Assembly: GCA_021824565.1 (NCBI GenBank)
Contig: JAKAKL010000018.1
Span: forward strand, 1-64,000
Length of the DNA stretch: 64,000 nt
Direction: 5' to 3'
Source: Bacteroidota bacterium
Lineage (GTDB): Bacteria; Bacteroidota; Ignavibacteria; Ignavibacteriales; Ignavibacteriaceae
Under the pieces are notes generated by a model. That model was given only the letters and a program-made list of their open reading frames with translations. It was not told the origin of the DNA and ran no database searches. The position numbers and the translations under genes are program-made. Positions 52,283 to 61,158 of this stretch are shown piece by piece. Numbering within the stretch: position 1 is the stretch's first letter; each line of letters opens with the position of its first letter.

Positions 52283-53512
52283 TTAAGTGTGTCTTATCCC
52301 TTTCAGCGGTTCGAGCTTGTATACCTTGTAAGCGGGATAAATACATGAAAGCAATGAGATAAAAATTATTGAAATTGAAACATTAATGAAAATTGAAAAC
52401 TGCACCGAAGACTGCGCCTGCGGAAGAAAGTGATAAGTCTCGTAAAATTTTTTTAACTCACCTCCAAACATTATCGGATGATGAACAATATAAGAATTTA
52501 AAATATATCCAGAAATATTTCCGAGAACTATACCTACCAGTGTTATGAAGAACGTTTCAAGATAAATTAAATAAGCGAGCTTAATTTGCGGCATCCCGAT
52601 TGAAAGTACTACGCCGAATTCTCTATACCTTTCTGTAACCGACATCAGAACAGTGTTTAAAATTCCAAACGCGACTATCACGAATAGTATACCTAGGAAA
52701 ACTATACCTCTAACATTGCTGAACTCCAATAATTGCTCAAGCCCGGGATTTATGCTTTCCCAGGAAAGTACACTAAGGCTCGAACTTTTTATTTTGCCTG
52801 CAAGCGAAAATTTAACTTTTTTAAGCTGCTCGATATTCTGAATTTTAATTGCTATAGCATTAACATGATTCTCCATTGCAAGCAGTGACTGAGCAGTTTT
52901 TATTCCCATAATTACAGTCGCGGCTTCCATTCCAGGTGCGCCGAACTTTACTGTTCCAACAATTTTAAATTTATTATTTTCCAAAGCTCCATCGTATCCC
53001 TGCGCAAGTATAATAACATTGTCACCGACTTTAGCGTTTAAATTATCAAGTAATTCCGAGCCCAGAACAATTTCATTTGAAGAATCAGAAGAGAAAAATT
53101 TCCCTTTGTTTACATTCTTCATAAAGCTTGTAACCTGGCTTTCCGCTCCTGGCTCGATTGCAAAAATAGAAGCACCGCGCGATTCATCTTTGTAACTTAT
53201 TAAGCCGTCGGCATAAATACGCGGAGAAAATCCGGAAACTCCTTTAGTATCTTTTAATGCATTAATAATATTTGTGCTTACTTGAAAACTCGAATTCAAA
53301 TTAGGATTGTCGTTGTAGCCCTTCTCCTGAATCTGCAAATAGCCTGAGAAAAGCTCAACTACATTTTTTATATTTAAATCATAAGTGCCTAATTGGATGC
53401 CTCGCATTGCGATAGCAAGTAATGACGCAAACATGATTGCCGCTAAAGTTAAAATTGATCTGCGCTTATTGCGCCATATATTCCGCCATGCAAGTTTTAT
53501 TAATAACTTCAC
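52283..53512 (-). CDS. FtsX/MacB-type ABC permease (first of three)
   Basis: A 409-residue permease, tandem paralogue of the one at 51047-52270. It shares LAWRNIWRNKRRSILTLAAI, GYLQIQEKGYNDNPNLN, YADGLISYKDESRGASIFAI, SVTERYREFGVVLSIGMPQ and the ending LKGIRHT. TM1 near 22-42, periplasmic domain, three C-terminal helices. It follows the LolA-like gene by 2 bases. Two similar and one diverged permease with a single ATPase imply two alternative or mixed dimers. Confidence 0.9.
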   Translation of the reverse strand: MKLLIKLAWRNIWRNKRRSILTLAAIMFASLLAIAMRGIQLGTYDLNIKNVVELFSGYLQIQEKGYNDNPNLNSSFQVSTNIINALKDTKGVSGFSPRIYADGLISYKDESRGASIFAIEPGAESQVTSFMKNVNKGKFFSSDSSNEIVLGSELLDNLNAKVGDNVIILAQGYDGALENNKFKIVGTVKFGAPGMEAATVIMGIKTAQSLLAMENHVNAIAIKIQNIEQLKKVKFSLAGKIKSSSLSVLSWESINPGLEQLLEFSNVRGIVFLGILFVIVAFGILNTVLMSVTERYREFGVVLSIGMPQIKLAYLIYLETFFITLVGIVLGNISGYILNSYIVHHPIMFGGELKKFYETYHFLPQAQSSVQFSIFINVSISIIFISLLSCIYPAYKVYKLEPLKGIRHT

Positions 53513-53514
53513 TC

Positions 53515-54267
53515 TTAATTTCCGCGTTCAAGTTCCTGATAGGAAAATATTTTGTCCGGAATTTTTGTATCGAAGTGCATGTCGTCTACAATGATAGCCG
53601 TAGAATGACCTTTCTTTGCTTCGTTGTACATAACCCATTTTGAAGGCATTATTCTTCCGTGGAAATTTTTTACATCTGAATAGACCATGTACCTTACCAT
53701 ATTTCCTTTTTCATCAAAATATTGGACAACAGCCGGCAGGTAATCGGCTTTACAAACCCAATAATAAATTTTTCCCCAAACAACGGGCGCGTCCGGCTTC
53801 GGTATTAATTGAATTTTCCAGCAAGGTTCATTATTAATTTTTTCTACGGCTAAAATTTTTAAATCATAATCTTTTACTAAATTCGATTCACGCACTAAAT
53901 CATCATTTGTAAAATCGGAACCGTTCCACGACTGGAGCATCATCGACGGCGGAATTTTGATTGTAGTTTCCGTGTTGCGAAGGTAAGTCCAGATTTCGTT
54001 ACCTATCTTAAGAGTTTTGTTGCCTGCTTCTTTCGCAGGCGAGGTGGTCCATATTAAAGCCTTCTTATTTCCTATCCACCATGATTCCATCTTTAAAGCG
54101 CGTGTATAATCAGGCGTAGTAATTACCATCTCAATCGTTCCATAGGATGATTTCCCCTTAACGTCATTTTCGGCTTTGCTGACTATTTCTTCTGCAGTTT
54201 GAGCGTGCAGTTCCGGAGTAATTAATATTAATATAGATAGAATAATTCCCGCAAATATTTTTTTCAT
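53515..54267 (-). CDS. LolA-like outer-membrane lipoprotein-sorting protein
   Basis: A periplasmic protein of about 250 residues with signal peptide (MKKIFAGIILSILILITPELHAQ). The mature part (GTIEMVITTPDYTRALKMESWW, KEAGNKTLKIGNEIWTYL, SWNGSDFTNDDLV, GRIMPSKWVMYN) is the LolA/LolB-like fold family often called outer membrane lipoprotein-sorting protein. It probably carries a lipid or lipoprotein between the permease and the outer membrane. I chose ATG 54267: the signal peptide starts there and the extra upstream codons overlap the TetR-type operator. First gene of the operon, divergent from the TetR gene. Confidence 0.88.
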   Translation of the reverse strand: MKKIFAGIILSILILITPELHAQTAEEIVSKAENDVKGKSSYGTIEMVITTPDYTRALKMESWWIGNKKALIWTTSPAKEAGNKTLKIGNEIWTYLRNTETTIKIPPSMMLQSWNGSDFTNDDLVRESNLVKDYDLKILAVEKINNEPCWKIQLIPKPDAPVVWGKIYYWVCKADYLPAVVQYFDEKGNMVRYMVYSDVKNFHGRIMPSKWVMYNEAKKGHSTAIIVDDMHFDTKIPDKIFSYQELERGN

Positions 54268-54289
54268 ATTGCTCTCTATAAATTTACTA

Positions 54290-54309
54290 TTGACTAAACG
54301 TTCGGTCAA
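54290..54309. promoter_or_regulatory. TetR-type operator before the LolA-like operon
   Basis: TTGACTAAACGTTCGGTCAA: 20 bases, 8 of 10 dyad positions pair (TTGAC/GTCAA and AACGTT intact). It closely resembles classic TetR/AcrR-family operators built on TTGACTGAACGTTCAGTCAA-like dyads. It overlaps the expected start of the minus-strand transcript. Confidence 0.65.
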
Positions 54310-54337
54310 ACATAAATATTAATTATTATTAAGTCAA
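54307..54337 (-). promoter_or_regulatory. Promoter of the LolA/ABC operon
   Basis: On the minus strand TTGACTT (54337-54331) and TATGTTTG (54314-54307) fit the Bacteroidota TTG / TAnnTTTG pattern with an 18-base gap counted from TTGAC. The TetR-type operator begins within its -7 element and covers the likely start site, as expected for repression. Confidence 0.5.
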
Positions 54338-54415
54338 ATTCAGTCAGGAATTTTTTGGGATTAGTGATTATAATCAGAAATAACCCTTGATTTAATAGAA
54401 ATTTACAGATAATTT

Positions 54416-54435
54416 TTGACTGAACATTTAATCAA
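54416..54435. promoter_or_regulatory. Second TetR-type operator, before the TetR gene
   Basis: TTGACTGAACATTTAATCAA: a 20-base imperfect dyad related to the site at 54290 (the left half TTGACTGAAC matches the ideal). It sits 18 bases before the regulator start and just after a TAATTTTTG -7-like element, so it is a candidate for autoregulation. Confidence 0.5.
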
Positions 54436-54453
54436 TCAAATAATTTTTATCCA

Positions 54454-55059
54454 ATGCCTCGTTCAAAAGAGCAATTTGAAGAAATAAGAAAAAAAACTAA
54501 AGAGAACATTCTTAAGGCGGCTCTTAAACTTTTCGCAAAGAAAGGCTATCACGGTACATCCATAAATGATATAGCTAAAGCGGCGAAAATTTCTAAGGGC
54601 TTGGCGTACAATTATTTTGAAAGCAAACAAAAAATAATTGATGCAATATTTGAAGAATATTTTGAAGAGGGCGCACAGTTTATTGAGATCATGGATTCAA
54701 TTAAAGACCCGTATGAAAAGCTAAGACTTATGATTGAGTTTACTTTTAAATATTATGAGGAAAATGAAGAGCAGTGGCTGCTTTATGCTTCATTCATTTT
54801 CCAGCCGGAGGTTTTGAAGAAAGGGAAAAAACTTGCAGCGAAATTCAATCAGAAATATTTAGAAAAAATGGAAGAAGTTTTTAAGGCGCTTGGATTTAAA
54901 AACCCCAAAATGGAATTACGTTTTCTTGGCGCTTTGCTTGATGGAGTGGGGGTTGATTATTTTTTTGATAAATCTTTTTTCCCTCTGAACGAGATGAAAA
55001 TATTTCTTCTTGAAAAATACAGCAAAGAAGAAATTATGAGGATAGTAAATTCTAATTAG
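54454..55059 (+). CDS. TetR/AcrR family transcriptional regulator
   Basis: A 201-residue repressor. The N-terminal HTH (about 12-62) has ILKAALKLFAKKGYHGTSINDIAKAAKISKGLAYNYF, followed by ESKQKIIDAIF as in TetR proteins; the remainder is an all-helical ligand-binding domain ending with VDYFFDKSFFPLNEMK. It is divergent from the LolA/ABC operon, and both flanks of the intergenic region hold matching operators, so it probably represses both. The ligand is unknown; a lipid-like molecule would suit the operon. Confidence 0.92.
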   Translation: MPRSKEQFEEIRKKTKENILKAALKLFAKKGYHGTSINDIAKAAKISKGLAYNYFESKQKIIDAIFEEYFEEGAQFIEIMDSIKDPYEKLRLMIEFTFKYYEENEEQWLLYASFIFQPEVLKKGKKLAAKFNQKYLEKMEEVFKALGFKNPKMELRFLGALLDGVGVDYFFDKSFFPLNEMKIFLLEKYSKEEIMRIVNSN

Positions 55060-55065
55060 ATTTTT

Positions 55066-55953
55066 TTATCCAAAATATCTGTTACGCTTGAAAGGGGAAT
55101 TACGGCATTCTTCAGAGCAGCAGTAATCGTTTTCAGTTTTACATTTGTTGCATGATACCAAAATTTTATCGCATTTCAAGTTGTGGCAATTAATGTAATA
55201 CGACGTCGGCTCGCCGCAAAAATAGCAATTGGAAATATATTTTAATTGCGGTTTTGAATTCGGATTAACAACCCTTCGCTCGTCAAAAACAAAAATTCCA
55301 CCTTCCCAGTATGTATCGGGAAATTTTTTTGCGTATGTGACGATGCCGCCTTCAAGCTGATAAACATCCTTAAATCCGTTTTCAACCAAGTATGCAGAAG
55401 CTTTCTCGCACCTTATTCCGCCGGTGCAATAAGTAACTATTGTTTTATCTTTATGTTCCTTGAGCGATTCAGCGGTAAGAATCCATTCTCTAAAATTTTT
55501 CATTTGAGGTGTAACTGCGTTCTTAAATTTTCCTATTTTACTTTCGTACCAATTTCTTGCGTCTACAATTACGAAATCTTTTCCATCTTGGTAGAATGTT
55601 AAAAGTTCCTCCGGAGATAATCGTTTACCGCCATTCTTTAACGAAATTCCTTTCAGATCTGAATGAACAATTTCATTTTTTATCCGCACATGAATTTTAT
55701 TAAAAGCATGCTTATCCTCTTCATCTTCTTTAAAGATTATGTCACTAAACTCCGGATAACTTCTCAGAAACAATTTATATTTTTCAATGTTATATACGCT
55801 GCCTGAAATCGTTCCGTTTATTCCTTCAGTAGCAATAAAGACTCTGCCTTTAATATCATTTTCAGTACACCATGATAGATGGTCGTTCATAAATTTTTCC
55901 GGCTCTTTAAAATGAACGTACTTATAGAATAATAAAACTTTAAATTTCTTCAT
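55066..55953 (-). CDS. trhO: tRNA uridine(34) hydroxylase TrhO (YceA), rhodanese-fold
   Basis: A 295-residue protein with an N-terminal acylphosphatase-like domain (YKYVHFKEP, GRVFIATEGINGTISG) and a rhodanese domain with VDARNWYESKIGKFKNAV and the active loop TYCTGGIRCEKASAYL (C176; second Cys C182). The C-terminus has extra cysteines (CYFCGEP, CNKCKTENDYCCSEEC), probably zinc-binding. TrhO makes 5-hydroxyuridine at tRNA position 34 independently of prephenate. Length is normal; convergent with the TetR gene, 6 bases apart. Confidence 0.9.
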   Translation of the reverse strand: MKKFKVLLFYKYVHFKEPEKFMNDHLSWCTENDIKGRVFIATEGINGTISGSVYNIEKYKLFLRSYPEFSDIIFKEDEEDKHAFNKIHVRIKNEIVHSDLKGISLKNGGKRLSPEELLTFYQDGKDFVIVDARNWYESKIGKFKNAVTPQMKNFREWILTAESLKEHKDKTIVTYCTGGIRCEKASAYLVENGFKDVYQLEGGIVTYAKKFPDTYWEGGIFVFDERRVVNPNSKPQLKYISNCYFCGEPTSYYINCHNLKCDKILVSCNKCKTENDYCCSEECRNSPFKRNRYFG

Positions 55954-56130
55954 CAGATTTTTGTAACGATTAAAAACGGGAGCAAATCTAATAAATCTTA
56001 TATTACGGGCAAATACAATTTTTTATTCTTTGCGCAAAAACCTTGCATCATTTGATCTGAAACATTTCATTAATAATAATTTAATACGAACTTAAAAATC
56101 CAAAGTGAAATAAATTAAGGAAAAAATATT

Positions 56131-56826
56131 ATGCCAAGTACACCGCATTCAGAAAAACACTTTACTGCGTCGGAAGCCGTTAGAGATGTTGTAATAGGAA
56201 TGTCCGACGGGCTAACAGTACCCTTTGCATTAGCTGCGGGTCTAACTGGCGCTGTGGCAGCCACTAATGTCGTTGTTACTGCAGGCTTTGCCGAAATTGC
56301 TGCCGGATCGATTGCTATGGGACTTGGCGGTTATCTAGCCGCAAAGACTGATCTGCAGCATTATAATTCTGAACGGCAAAGAGAAATTGAAGAAACTATT
56401 AAATTACCGCATGTTGAAATTGAAGAAGTCGAAGAAATATTTCAAGGCTATGGATTAAGCGATGAACAAATAAAGCCGATCTCTGCCGCTCTTTCACAAA
56501 ACCAGGAAAAATGGGTTGACTTTATGATGCGCTTCGAGTTAGGTCTTGAAGAACCGGATCCGAAACGTGCTTTAAGAAGCGCTTCTACAATTGCGTTCTC
56601 CTACATTGTCGGCGGACTAATTCCTTTAGCCCCATATATTTTCCTAAAGAATATCATAATAGCTCTTTATGTTTCCATTGCAGTTACCTTAGCTGCTTTA
56701 TTTGCGTTTGGATTTGTAAAGGGAAAGTTTACCGGCATTAACCCGCTTCGTGGTGGGATTCAAACAATTACCATTGGCGGGCTTGCAGCCTCCGCAGCCT
56801 TTTTAATAGCAAGATTAATCTCTTAA
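56131..56826 (+). CDS. VIT1/CCC1-family metal transporter
   Basis: A 231-residue membrane protein with about five TM helices. SEAVRDVVIGMSDGLTVPFALAAGL and GFAEIAAGSIAMGLGGYLAAKTDLQHY are the VIT1 signature; the middle cytoplasmic region (about 75-140) with E-rich EEVEEIF and MMRFELGLEEPDP is the metal-binding helix bundle; the last helices include SYIVGGLIPLAPYI. The family moves Fe2+ or Mn2+. Starts with ATG after AAGGAAAA. Terminator follows. Confidence 0.92.
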   Translation: MPSTPHSEKHFTASEAVRDVVIGMSDGLTVPFALAAGLTGAVAATNVVVTAGFAEIAAGSIAMGLGGYLAAKTDLQHYNSERQREIEETIKLPHVEIEEVEEIFQGYGLSDEQIKPISAALSQNQEKWVDFMMRFELGLEEPDPKRALRSASTIAFSYIVGGLIPLAPYIFLKNIIIALYVSIAVTLAALFAFGFVKGKFTGINPLRGGIQTITIGGLAASAAFLIARLIS

Positions 56827-56865
56827 ATTGCATCTTGTGAAAGGTAAAATATTTTTCTTTATATA

Positions 56866-56906
56866 AAAAAGCCTCAAAGACTTTGTGAATCTTCAAGGCT
56901 TTTTGT
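56866..56906. terminator. Terminator between the VIT1 and GH13 genes
   Basis: AAAAAGCCT (56866-56874) pairs with AGGCTTTTT (56896-56904) around a partly self-complementary loop. Lying between two convergent genes, it can serve both. Confidence 0.75.
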
Positions 56907-56928
56907 TGTCGAGGTGAGTACTAAAAAT

Positions 56929-59900
56929 TTATTTTATCATAATCATCTTCTTAACATCAGAATAAATTCTTCCTCCCGAATTAGATGTTGCTTCAATTCT
57001 ATAAATATAAACACCCGAAGCAAACCTTGAAGCATTCCAAACGGCAGTATGAGTGCCAGCAGATTCGACATTATTAACAAGCTCAATAATTCTTTGTCCG
57101 AGTATATTATAAATATCCAGCTTCACTTTGCTGTCGACTGGTAAATCATATTTGATTACAGTTGATGGATTAAACGGATTCGGATAATTCTGGAACAAAG
57201 TAAATGTTGATGGAACATTAATAGGCTTATCATTTACTAATGTCAATTCACTATCAGACAAAACCAAAATTTGTGCGCTAGTTGCCGGAATCGTTACCTG
57301 ATAGTTTCTTAATGCTGTTCCTGAGACGGGATATGAAACCCGGTTAAGCTCATCGTTCAAAAAATAAGAAGACGTGGAGTCAAATGACAGTTTATTTAAA
57401 GGTACAGAAATGTTTGCTGTTTGAGAAGAAGGGCTAAAATTAATATTAACGATTACGTCGTTTCCGCTGCTGGTTCTTAAATAGGAATATACCTGCGTTG
57501 GTGCCGTATTATTCAAACGCAAATAATCTCCTCTTGTTAAAGCTGGATTATCCTTTCTAATATTTATAAGCCTTGTATAAAACGGACGTAAATTATCCGG
57601 ATCGCCCCAGCTAATATTTCCGCGGTATGTTAGCTCTCCTACTTCCTGCCCGGCATACAATTCCGGAACACCTGGGCTTGTCAGCAAAAGATCTGCAGCA
57701 GCTTTCGTGTCCGCAGCGCCGAACTGGTTTATAAATCTCTGCTCATCCTGGTTTTCGAGATATCTAAACTGAGTAACGTTCGGAGTAAAATTGCTATTAT
57801 TTAAATAATAATCTGTTGTTGAATCAAGTTGATTAATACTGCCTGTACCGTTGAACAAACCTTTCATCTGTGCAAACCAATTCCAATCATAACCAGCATC
57901 AAACTTAGCGTTGAAATATTGCGGCTTCGACGCGTCCGCTTCACCTAATAAAAATATATCGGGTTTAATAGCTTTAAGCTGAGCGCGGAAAGCCTGCCAA
58001 TAAGCTGGTCCGGAAGGACGAAGATCATTTACACCCCACGCAACGTCGCACCTGAAGCCATCGATATTATAAGTTTCAAGCCAATACTTTGCCATACGCA
58101 GCAAATATTCTCTTGTCGATGCAGCTTCATAATTAATTGAAGGAAGATCAACCCAGGTTGCATAATATTCATAGTTATTATTTTGATCCCATTCGTAGAA
58201 AGGATAATAAGGGGAATTTTGTTTATACTTGTTCGCATCAATCATGAACGGATGTAAATCGGATGTATGATTTACTACATAGTCCATCATTATTCTTATT
58301 CCATATTGATGAGCAGTTTGTACAAGATTTTTAAAATCCGCTTTTGTCCCGTACTGCGGAAGAATTCCATAGTAATCTGTTATAGCGTAACCGGGATTAT
58401 CCGGACCTAAATTTCCTGTCGTTGGATGAATTGGTAAAAGCCAGATGCAGTTAATTCCCAACTGCTGAAGCTGAGGCAATTCAGCGGTTAGAGCGTTAAT
58501 GGTTCCTGAAGAACTAAATGTTCTTAAGAAAACACAATAAATAACTGCGCTTTCAACCCATGCAGGACGCCATGTACTCATATTTGGTATATAAGCCGAG
58601 TCTCCTACGATAAAAACGCTTCGTGCCCAGCCGGTGTCATTAGCGGCATTAACGGCATTAAGAGTAAAATAATATTCTCCTTTCACCGATGGAGCAGTAA
58701 ATGAAATTGAAGAACTTGTCTGATTAGAAATAGTAACTTGAGTCGGATTGCTTGCATCCTGACTCCAGTGATAACTAAGTGTTGTCCCGTCCGGATCAAC
58801 AGTGCTGTCGCCGTTCATTGTAACAGTGCTTCCATTTACTGAAGAATAAATTTTTACTACCGGTATATGATTAACAATGTAATTATAAACGATAGACTTG
58901 CTGACACTAAAGCCGCTGCCGAAAGCGGTCGAAGCGGTTATCAAATTATTTCCCGCTTTAAGATTTACAAGAATGTGAAATTCTTGAGAAGTATTTGTTG
59001 TTGAAGTATAAGTTGTATCATTAACTTTTAAATAAACAGTATCTCCGGCAGGTTTTCCTACATACCCTGAAACTGTAACCGTGTCATAATAAAGAGGACC
59101 GCCGTTAGCGTAGATTTGAACTGGTGGTACTTGACCAAGAAGTGAATCAATATCGGCAGGCATGATTCCGATGTATCCCCTTTGATTGCTCCCAATAACA
59201 GCTTCGGTTGGTCCGCCGATTTGCGCACTTGAACTATAATTTGCAAGAAGTCTTTGCTGAATTTGTGTCTTTGCAAAAAAAGCGACATCGTAAACCAAAG
59301 GATTGTTTGGATATCCTACGCCAGCTTCACTCGGTCCAGGATTGATTGCACCATTTTGATTTTTTAAATATGAATAGACTCCCAAATACCATGCATTTTG
59401 ATATGTGCCCATAATACTCTGAAGAAGAGAAAGAGGCAGAGTAAATTTAAATTCTCCATTTACAGCAGCAGTGGAATCCAATTTAATTTTTAAAGAGGAT
59501 TGAAGCGGTATTCTCGAAGTATATAAATCGTTTTCCACAGCGGTATCTAGATAGGCTGACGTAGGTGAGGATAGGATTGCAAAAACTCCTCTTCCATTCC
59601 ATTCGGGGATTCTTAAATTAATATTTTGTGAAGCATCTACATAAGTATTGTCAAGCGTATTTACTATGCTGAAACCCAATCTCGTGTAACTAGAAATCTT
59701 TCCCATCTTAATAGAAAAATTAAGAGAGTCCTTTCCTGGATTGTCGGTAATTGTAACTTCTTTTATATCTGCAGAAGCCGAATCAATACCCGCTGGATAT
59801 TTATATGTCCCAGGACCATTATCATCATTATCGCCGTCGACGTAGTGATAGCCTGTTTTAGGCGGATAAACTCCAAACACAAGTGTCATTGGCGGGGCAG

Positions 59901-61158
59901 CTCGCCCTGAAAAATCTTTTCCATAAAATGTAACGACATGGCGTCCAGCAGTAGGATTATTAATCGTCAAGTTAATATCTATATCATTTCCTGAATAGAC
60001 TGCATTTTGTGTTGCAGGCGAACCGTCCACTATTGTTTTAAGAGATGAAAAATCCAAAAAACCTTTTAAATCACTTTGACTTAAAACCAACGAAACATTT
60101 ACTGATGAAACCGGATAGTTATAAATAATTCCGGATTTAGGAGTTAAATTATGAAATCTTGGAAATGAATCAACAACTGCGGCTGCAATAGTTTCGTGAT
60201 TTACTGATAAGTTTGGATTGTCGGGATCATTCGTGTAAAGACCACCGTTAATTACGTAAACATATTCAAATTGCTGATCAAGATTTAAGTTTGTTGTAAA
60301 CGTGTAAACCCCAGTGCTGTCGGCATCAATAAGAGGATCAGCGCCAAAAGAGTTGAAAGAAGATTTTACAGTTACACTTGTTATGTTTCCAAGAAATTTG
60401 AAGTTGGGGCTCTTGGAATCAAACTGAAAAGTATACGGCGCCGACAGAAGTCCGCCAGCACTGACCTTAAATGTTGTGGTTAACGAAACTGTATCTCCGC
60501 CTGTTGTCTCAACAAATAAATAAGCAGTATGGCTTGCCGCTGTAAGACCTTGATTCGGTATATAAGTTAACACTCTGGTTGTCGTATCGAAGAATTGTTG
60601 GGGATTAGAAATAACCGTTCCGTCGATACTAAAAACCATTTTTGATAAATCAAGCTGATCTTTATTTGCCCAGGAAACATTGGCTCTAATGGTTGGTTTA
60701 TTATTTGAAACAGTAGTTCCTGTCATTGGCAAAAAATAATAAATCATCGGGCTTTTAACATTAATGACTGAATTATTAAAATTTGAACTTATCTTTGGGT
60801 TAAGTGGATCTGAATAATAATTAATAACACCGCTTTGACCAACCGTATCTTTATATGTAACGAATTTATATTCATAACCTAAAGGAAGTACCTGAATGGT
60901 AGTTGTCCAATATCCCGGAGTAACTTGCTTCATTTTAAAAACTCCATTAGTCCAACTATTAAATGCCCCGTTCAATCCAACACCTGAATCTCCCTGTGCC
61001 AGGGTATAATTAAACATGAAGAAGACAGGAATAGCATTTGGATCACCGGGTGCTACCTGTGCAAATAAATTTGAAAACTGGGTTGTCTGTAGAACAAACA
61101 ACAACAAAAAAATTTTTAATCCTCTTATATTAAAAATCATGTGGTAAAATTTTTTCAT
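56929..61158 (-). CDS. Large secreted alpha-amylase-family (GH13) protein with type IX secretion signal
   Basis: A 1409-residue protein. Signal peptide (about 10-34, ILLLLFV-like hydrophobic run ending FAQ), N-terminal starch-binding/E-set domain (YEYKFVTYKD, near 85-100), further E-set and DOMON-like regions, a PKD/Ig-like domain (about 765-850), the GH13 barrel (about 860-1230) and a C-terminal Por sorting domain starting NYPNPFNPSTV near 1322. Catalytic residues are intact: D1038 (GFRCDVA), E1073 (LLGEAD), D1138 (ENQDE); DYVVNHTSD is region I. It would hydrolyse starch- or glycogen-like polymers at the cell surface after T9SS export. Ribosome site AAGGAG. Exact linkage specificity is not visible. 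Confidence 0.9.
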   Translation of the reverse strand: MKKFYHMIFNIRGLKIFLLLFVLQTTQFSNLFAQVAPGDPNAIPVFFMFNYTLAQGDSGVGLNGAFNSWTNGVFKMKQVTPGYWTTTIQVLPLGYEYKFVTYKDTVGQSGVINYYSDPLNPKISSNFNNSVINVKSPMIYYFLPMTGTTVSNNKPTIRANVSWANKDQLDLSKMVFSIDGTVISNPQQFFDTTTRVLTYIPNQGLTAASHTAYLFVETTGGDTVSLTTTFKVSAGGLLSAPYTFQFDSKSPNFKFLGNITSVTVKSSFNSFGADPLIDADSTGVYTFTTNLNLDQQFEYVYVINGGLYTNDPDNPNLSVNHETIAAAVVDSFPRFHNLTPKSGIIYNYPVSSVNVSLVLSQSDLKGFLDFSSLKTIVDGSPATQNAVYSGNDIDINLTINNPTAGRHVVTFYGKDFSGRAAPPMTLVFGVYPPKTGYHYVDGDNDDNGPGTYKYPAGIDSASADIKEVTITDNPGKDSLNFSIKMGKISSYTRLGFSIVNTLDNTYVDASQNINLRIPEWNGRGVFAILSSPTSAYLDTAVENDLYTSRIPLQSSLKIKLDSTAAVNGEFKFTLPLSLLQSIMGTYQNAWYLGVYSYLKNQNGAINPGPSEAGVGYPNNPLVYDVAFFAKTQIQQRLLANYSSSAQIGGPTEAVIGSNQRGYIGIMPADIDSLLGQVPPVQIYANGGPLYYDTVTVSGYVGKPAGDTVYLKVNDTTYTSTTNTSQEFHILVNLKAGNNLITASTAFGSGFSVSKSIVYNYIVNHIPVVKIYSSVNGSTVTMNGDSTVDPDGTTLSYHWSQDASNPTQVTISNQTSSSISFTAPSVKGEYYFTLNAVNAANDTGWARSVFIVGDSAYIPNMSTWRPAWVESAVIYCVFLRTFSSSGTINALTAELPQLQQLGINCIWLLPIHPTTGNLGPDNPGYAITDYYGILPQYGTKADFKNLVQTAHQYGIRIMMDYVVNHTSDLHPFMIDANKYKQNSPYYPFYEWDQNNNYEYYATWVDLPSINYEAASTREYLLRMAKYWLETYNIDGFRCDVAWGVNDLRPSGPAYWQAFRAQLKAIKPDIFLLGEADASKPQYFNAKFDAGYDWNWFAQMKGLFNGTGSINQLDSTTDYYLNNSNFTPNVTQFRYLENQDEQRFINQFGAADTKAAADLLLTSPGVPELYAGQEVGELTYRGNISWGDPDNLRPFYTRLINIRKDNPALTRGDYLRLNNTAPTQVYSYLRTSSGNDVIVNINFSPSSQTANISVPLNKLSFDSTSSYFLNDELNRVSYPVSGTALRNYQVTIPATSAQILVLSDSELTLVNDKPINVPSTFTLFQNYPNPFNPSTVIKYDLPVDSKVKLDIYNILGQRIIELVNNVESAGTHTAVWNASRFASGVYIYRIEATSNSGGRIYSDVKKMIMIK

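Noticed and set aside
57029-57260. Separate small gene encoding the sorting domain
   Set aside because: The sorting domain is in frame with the GH13 domain and no start or ribosome site separates them.
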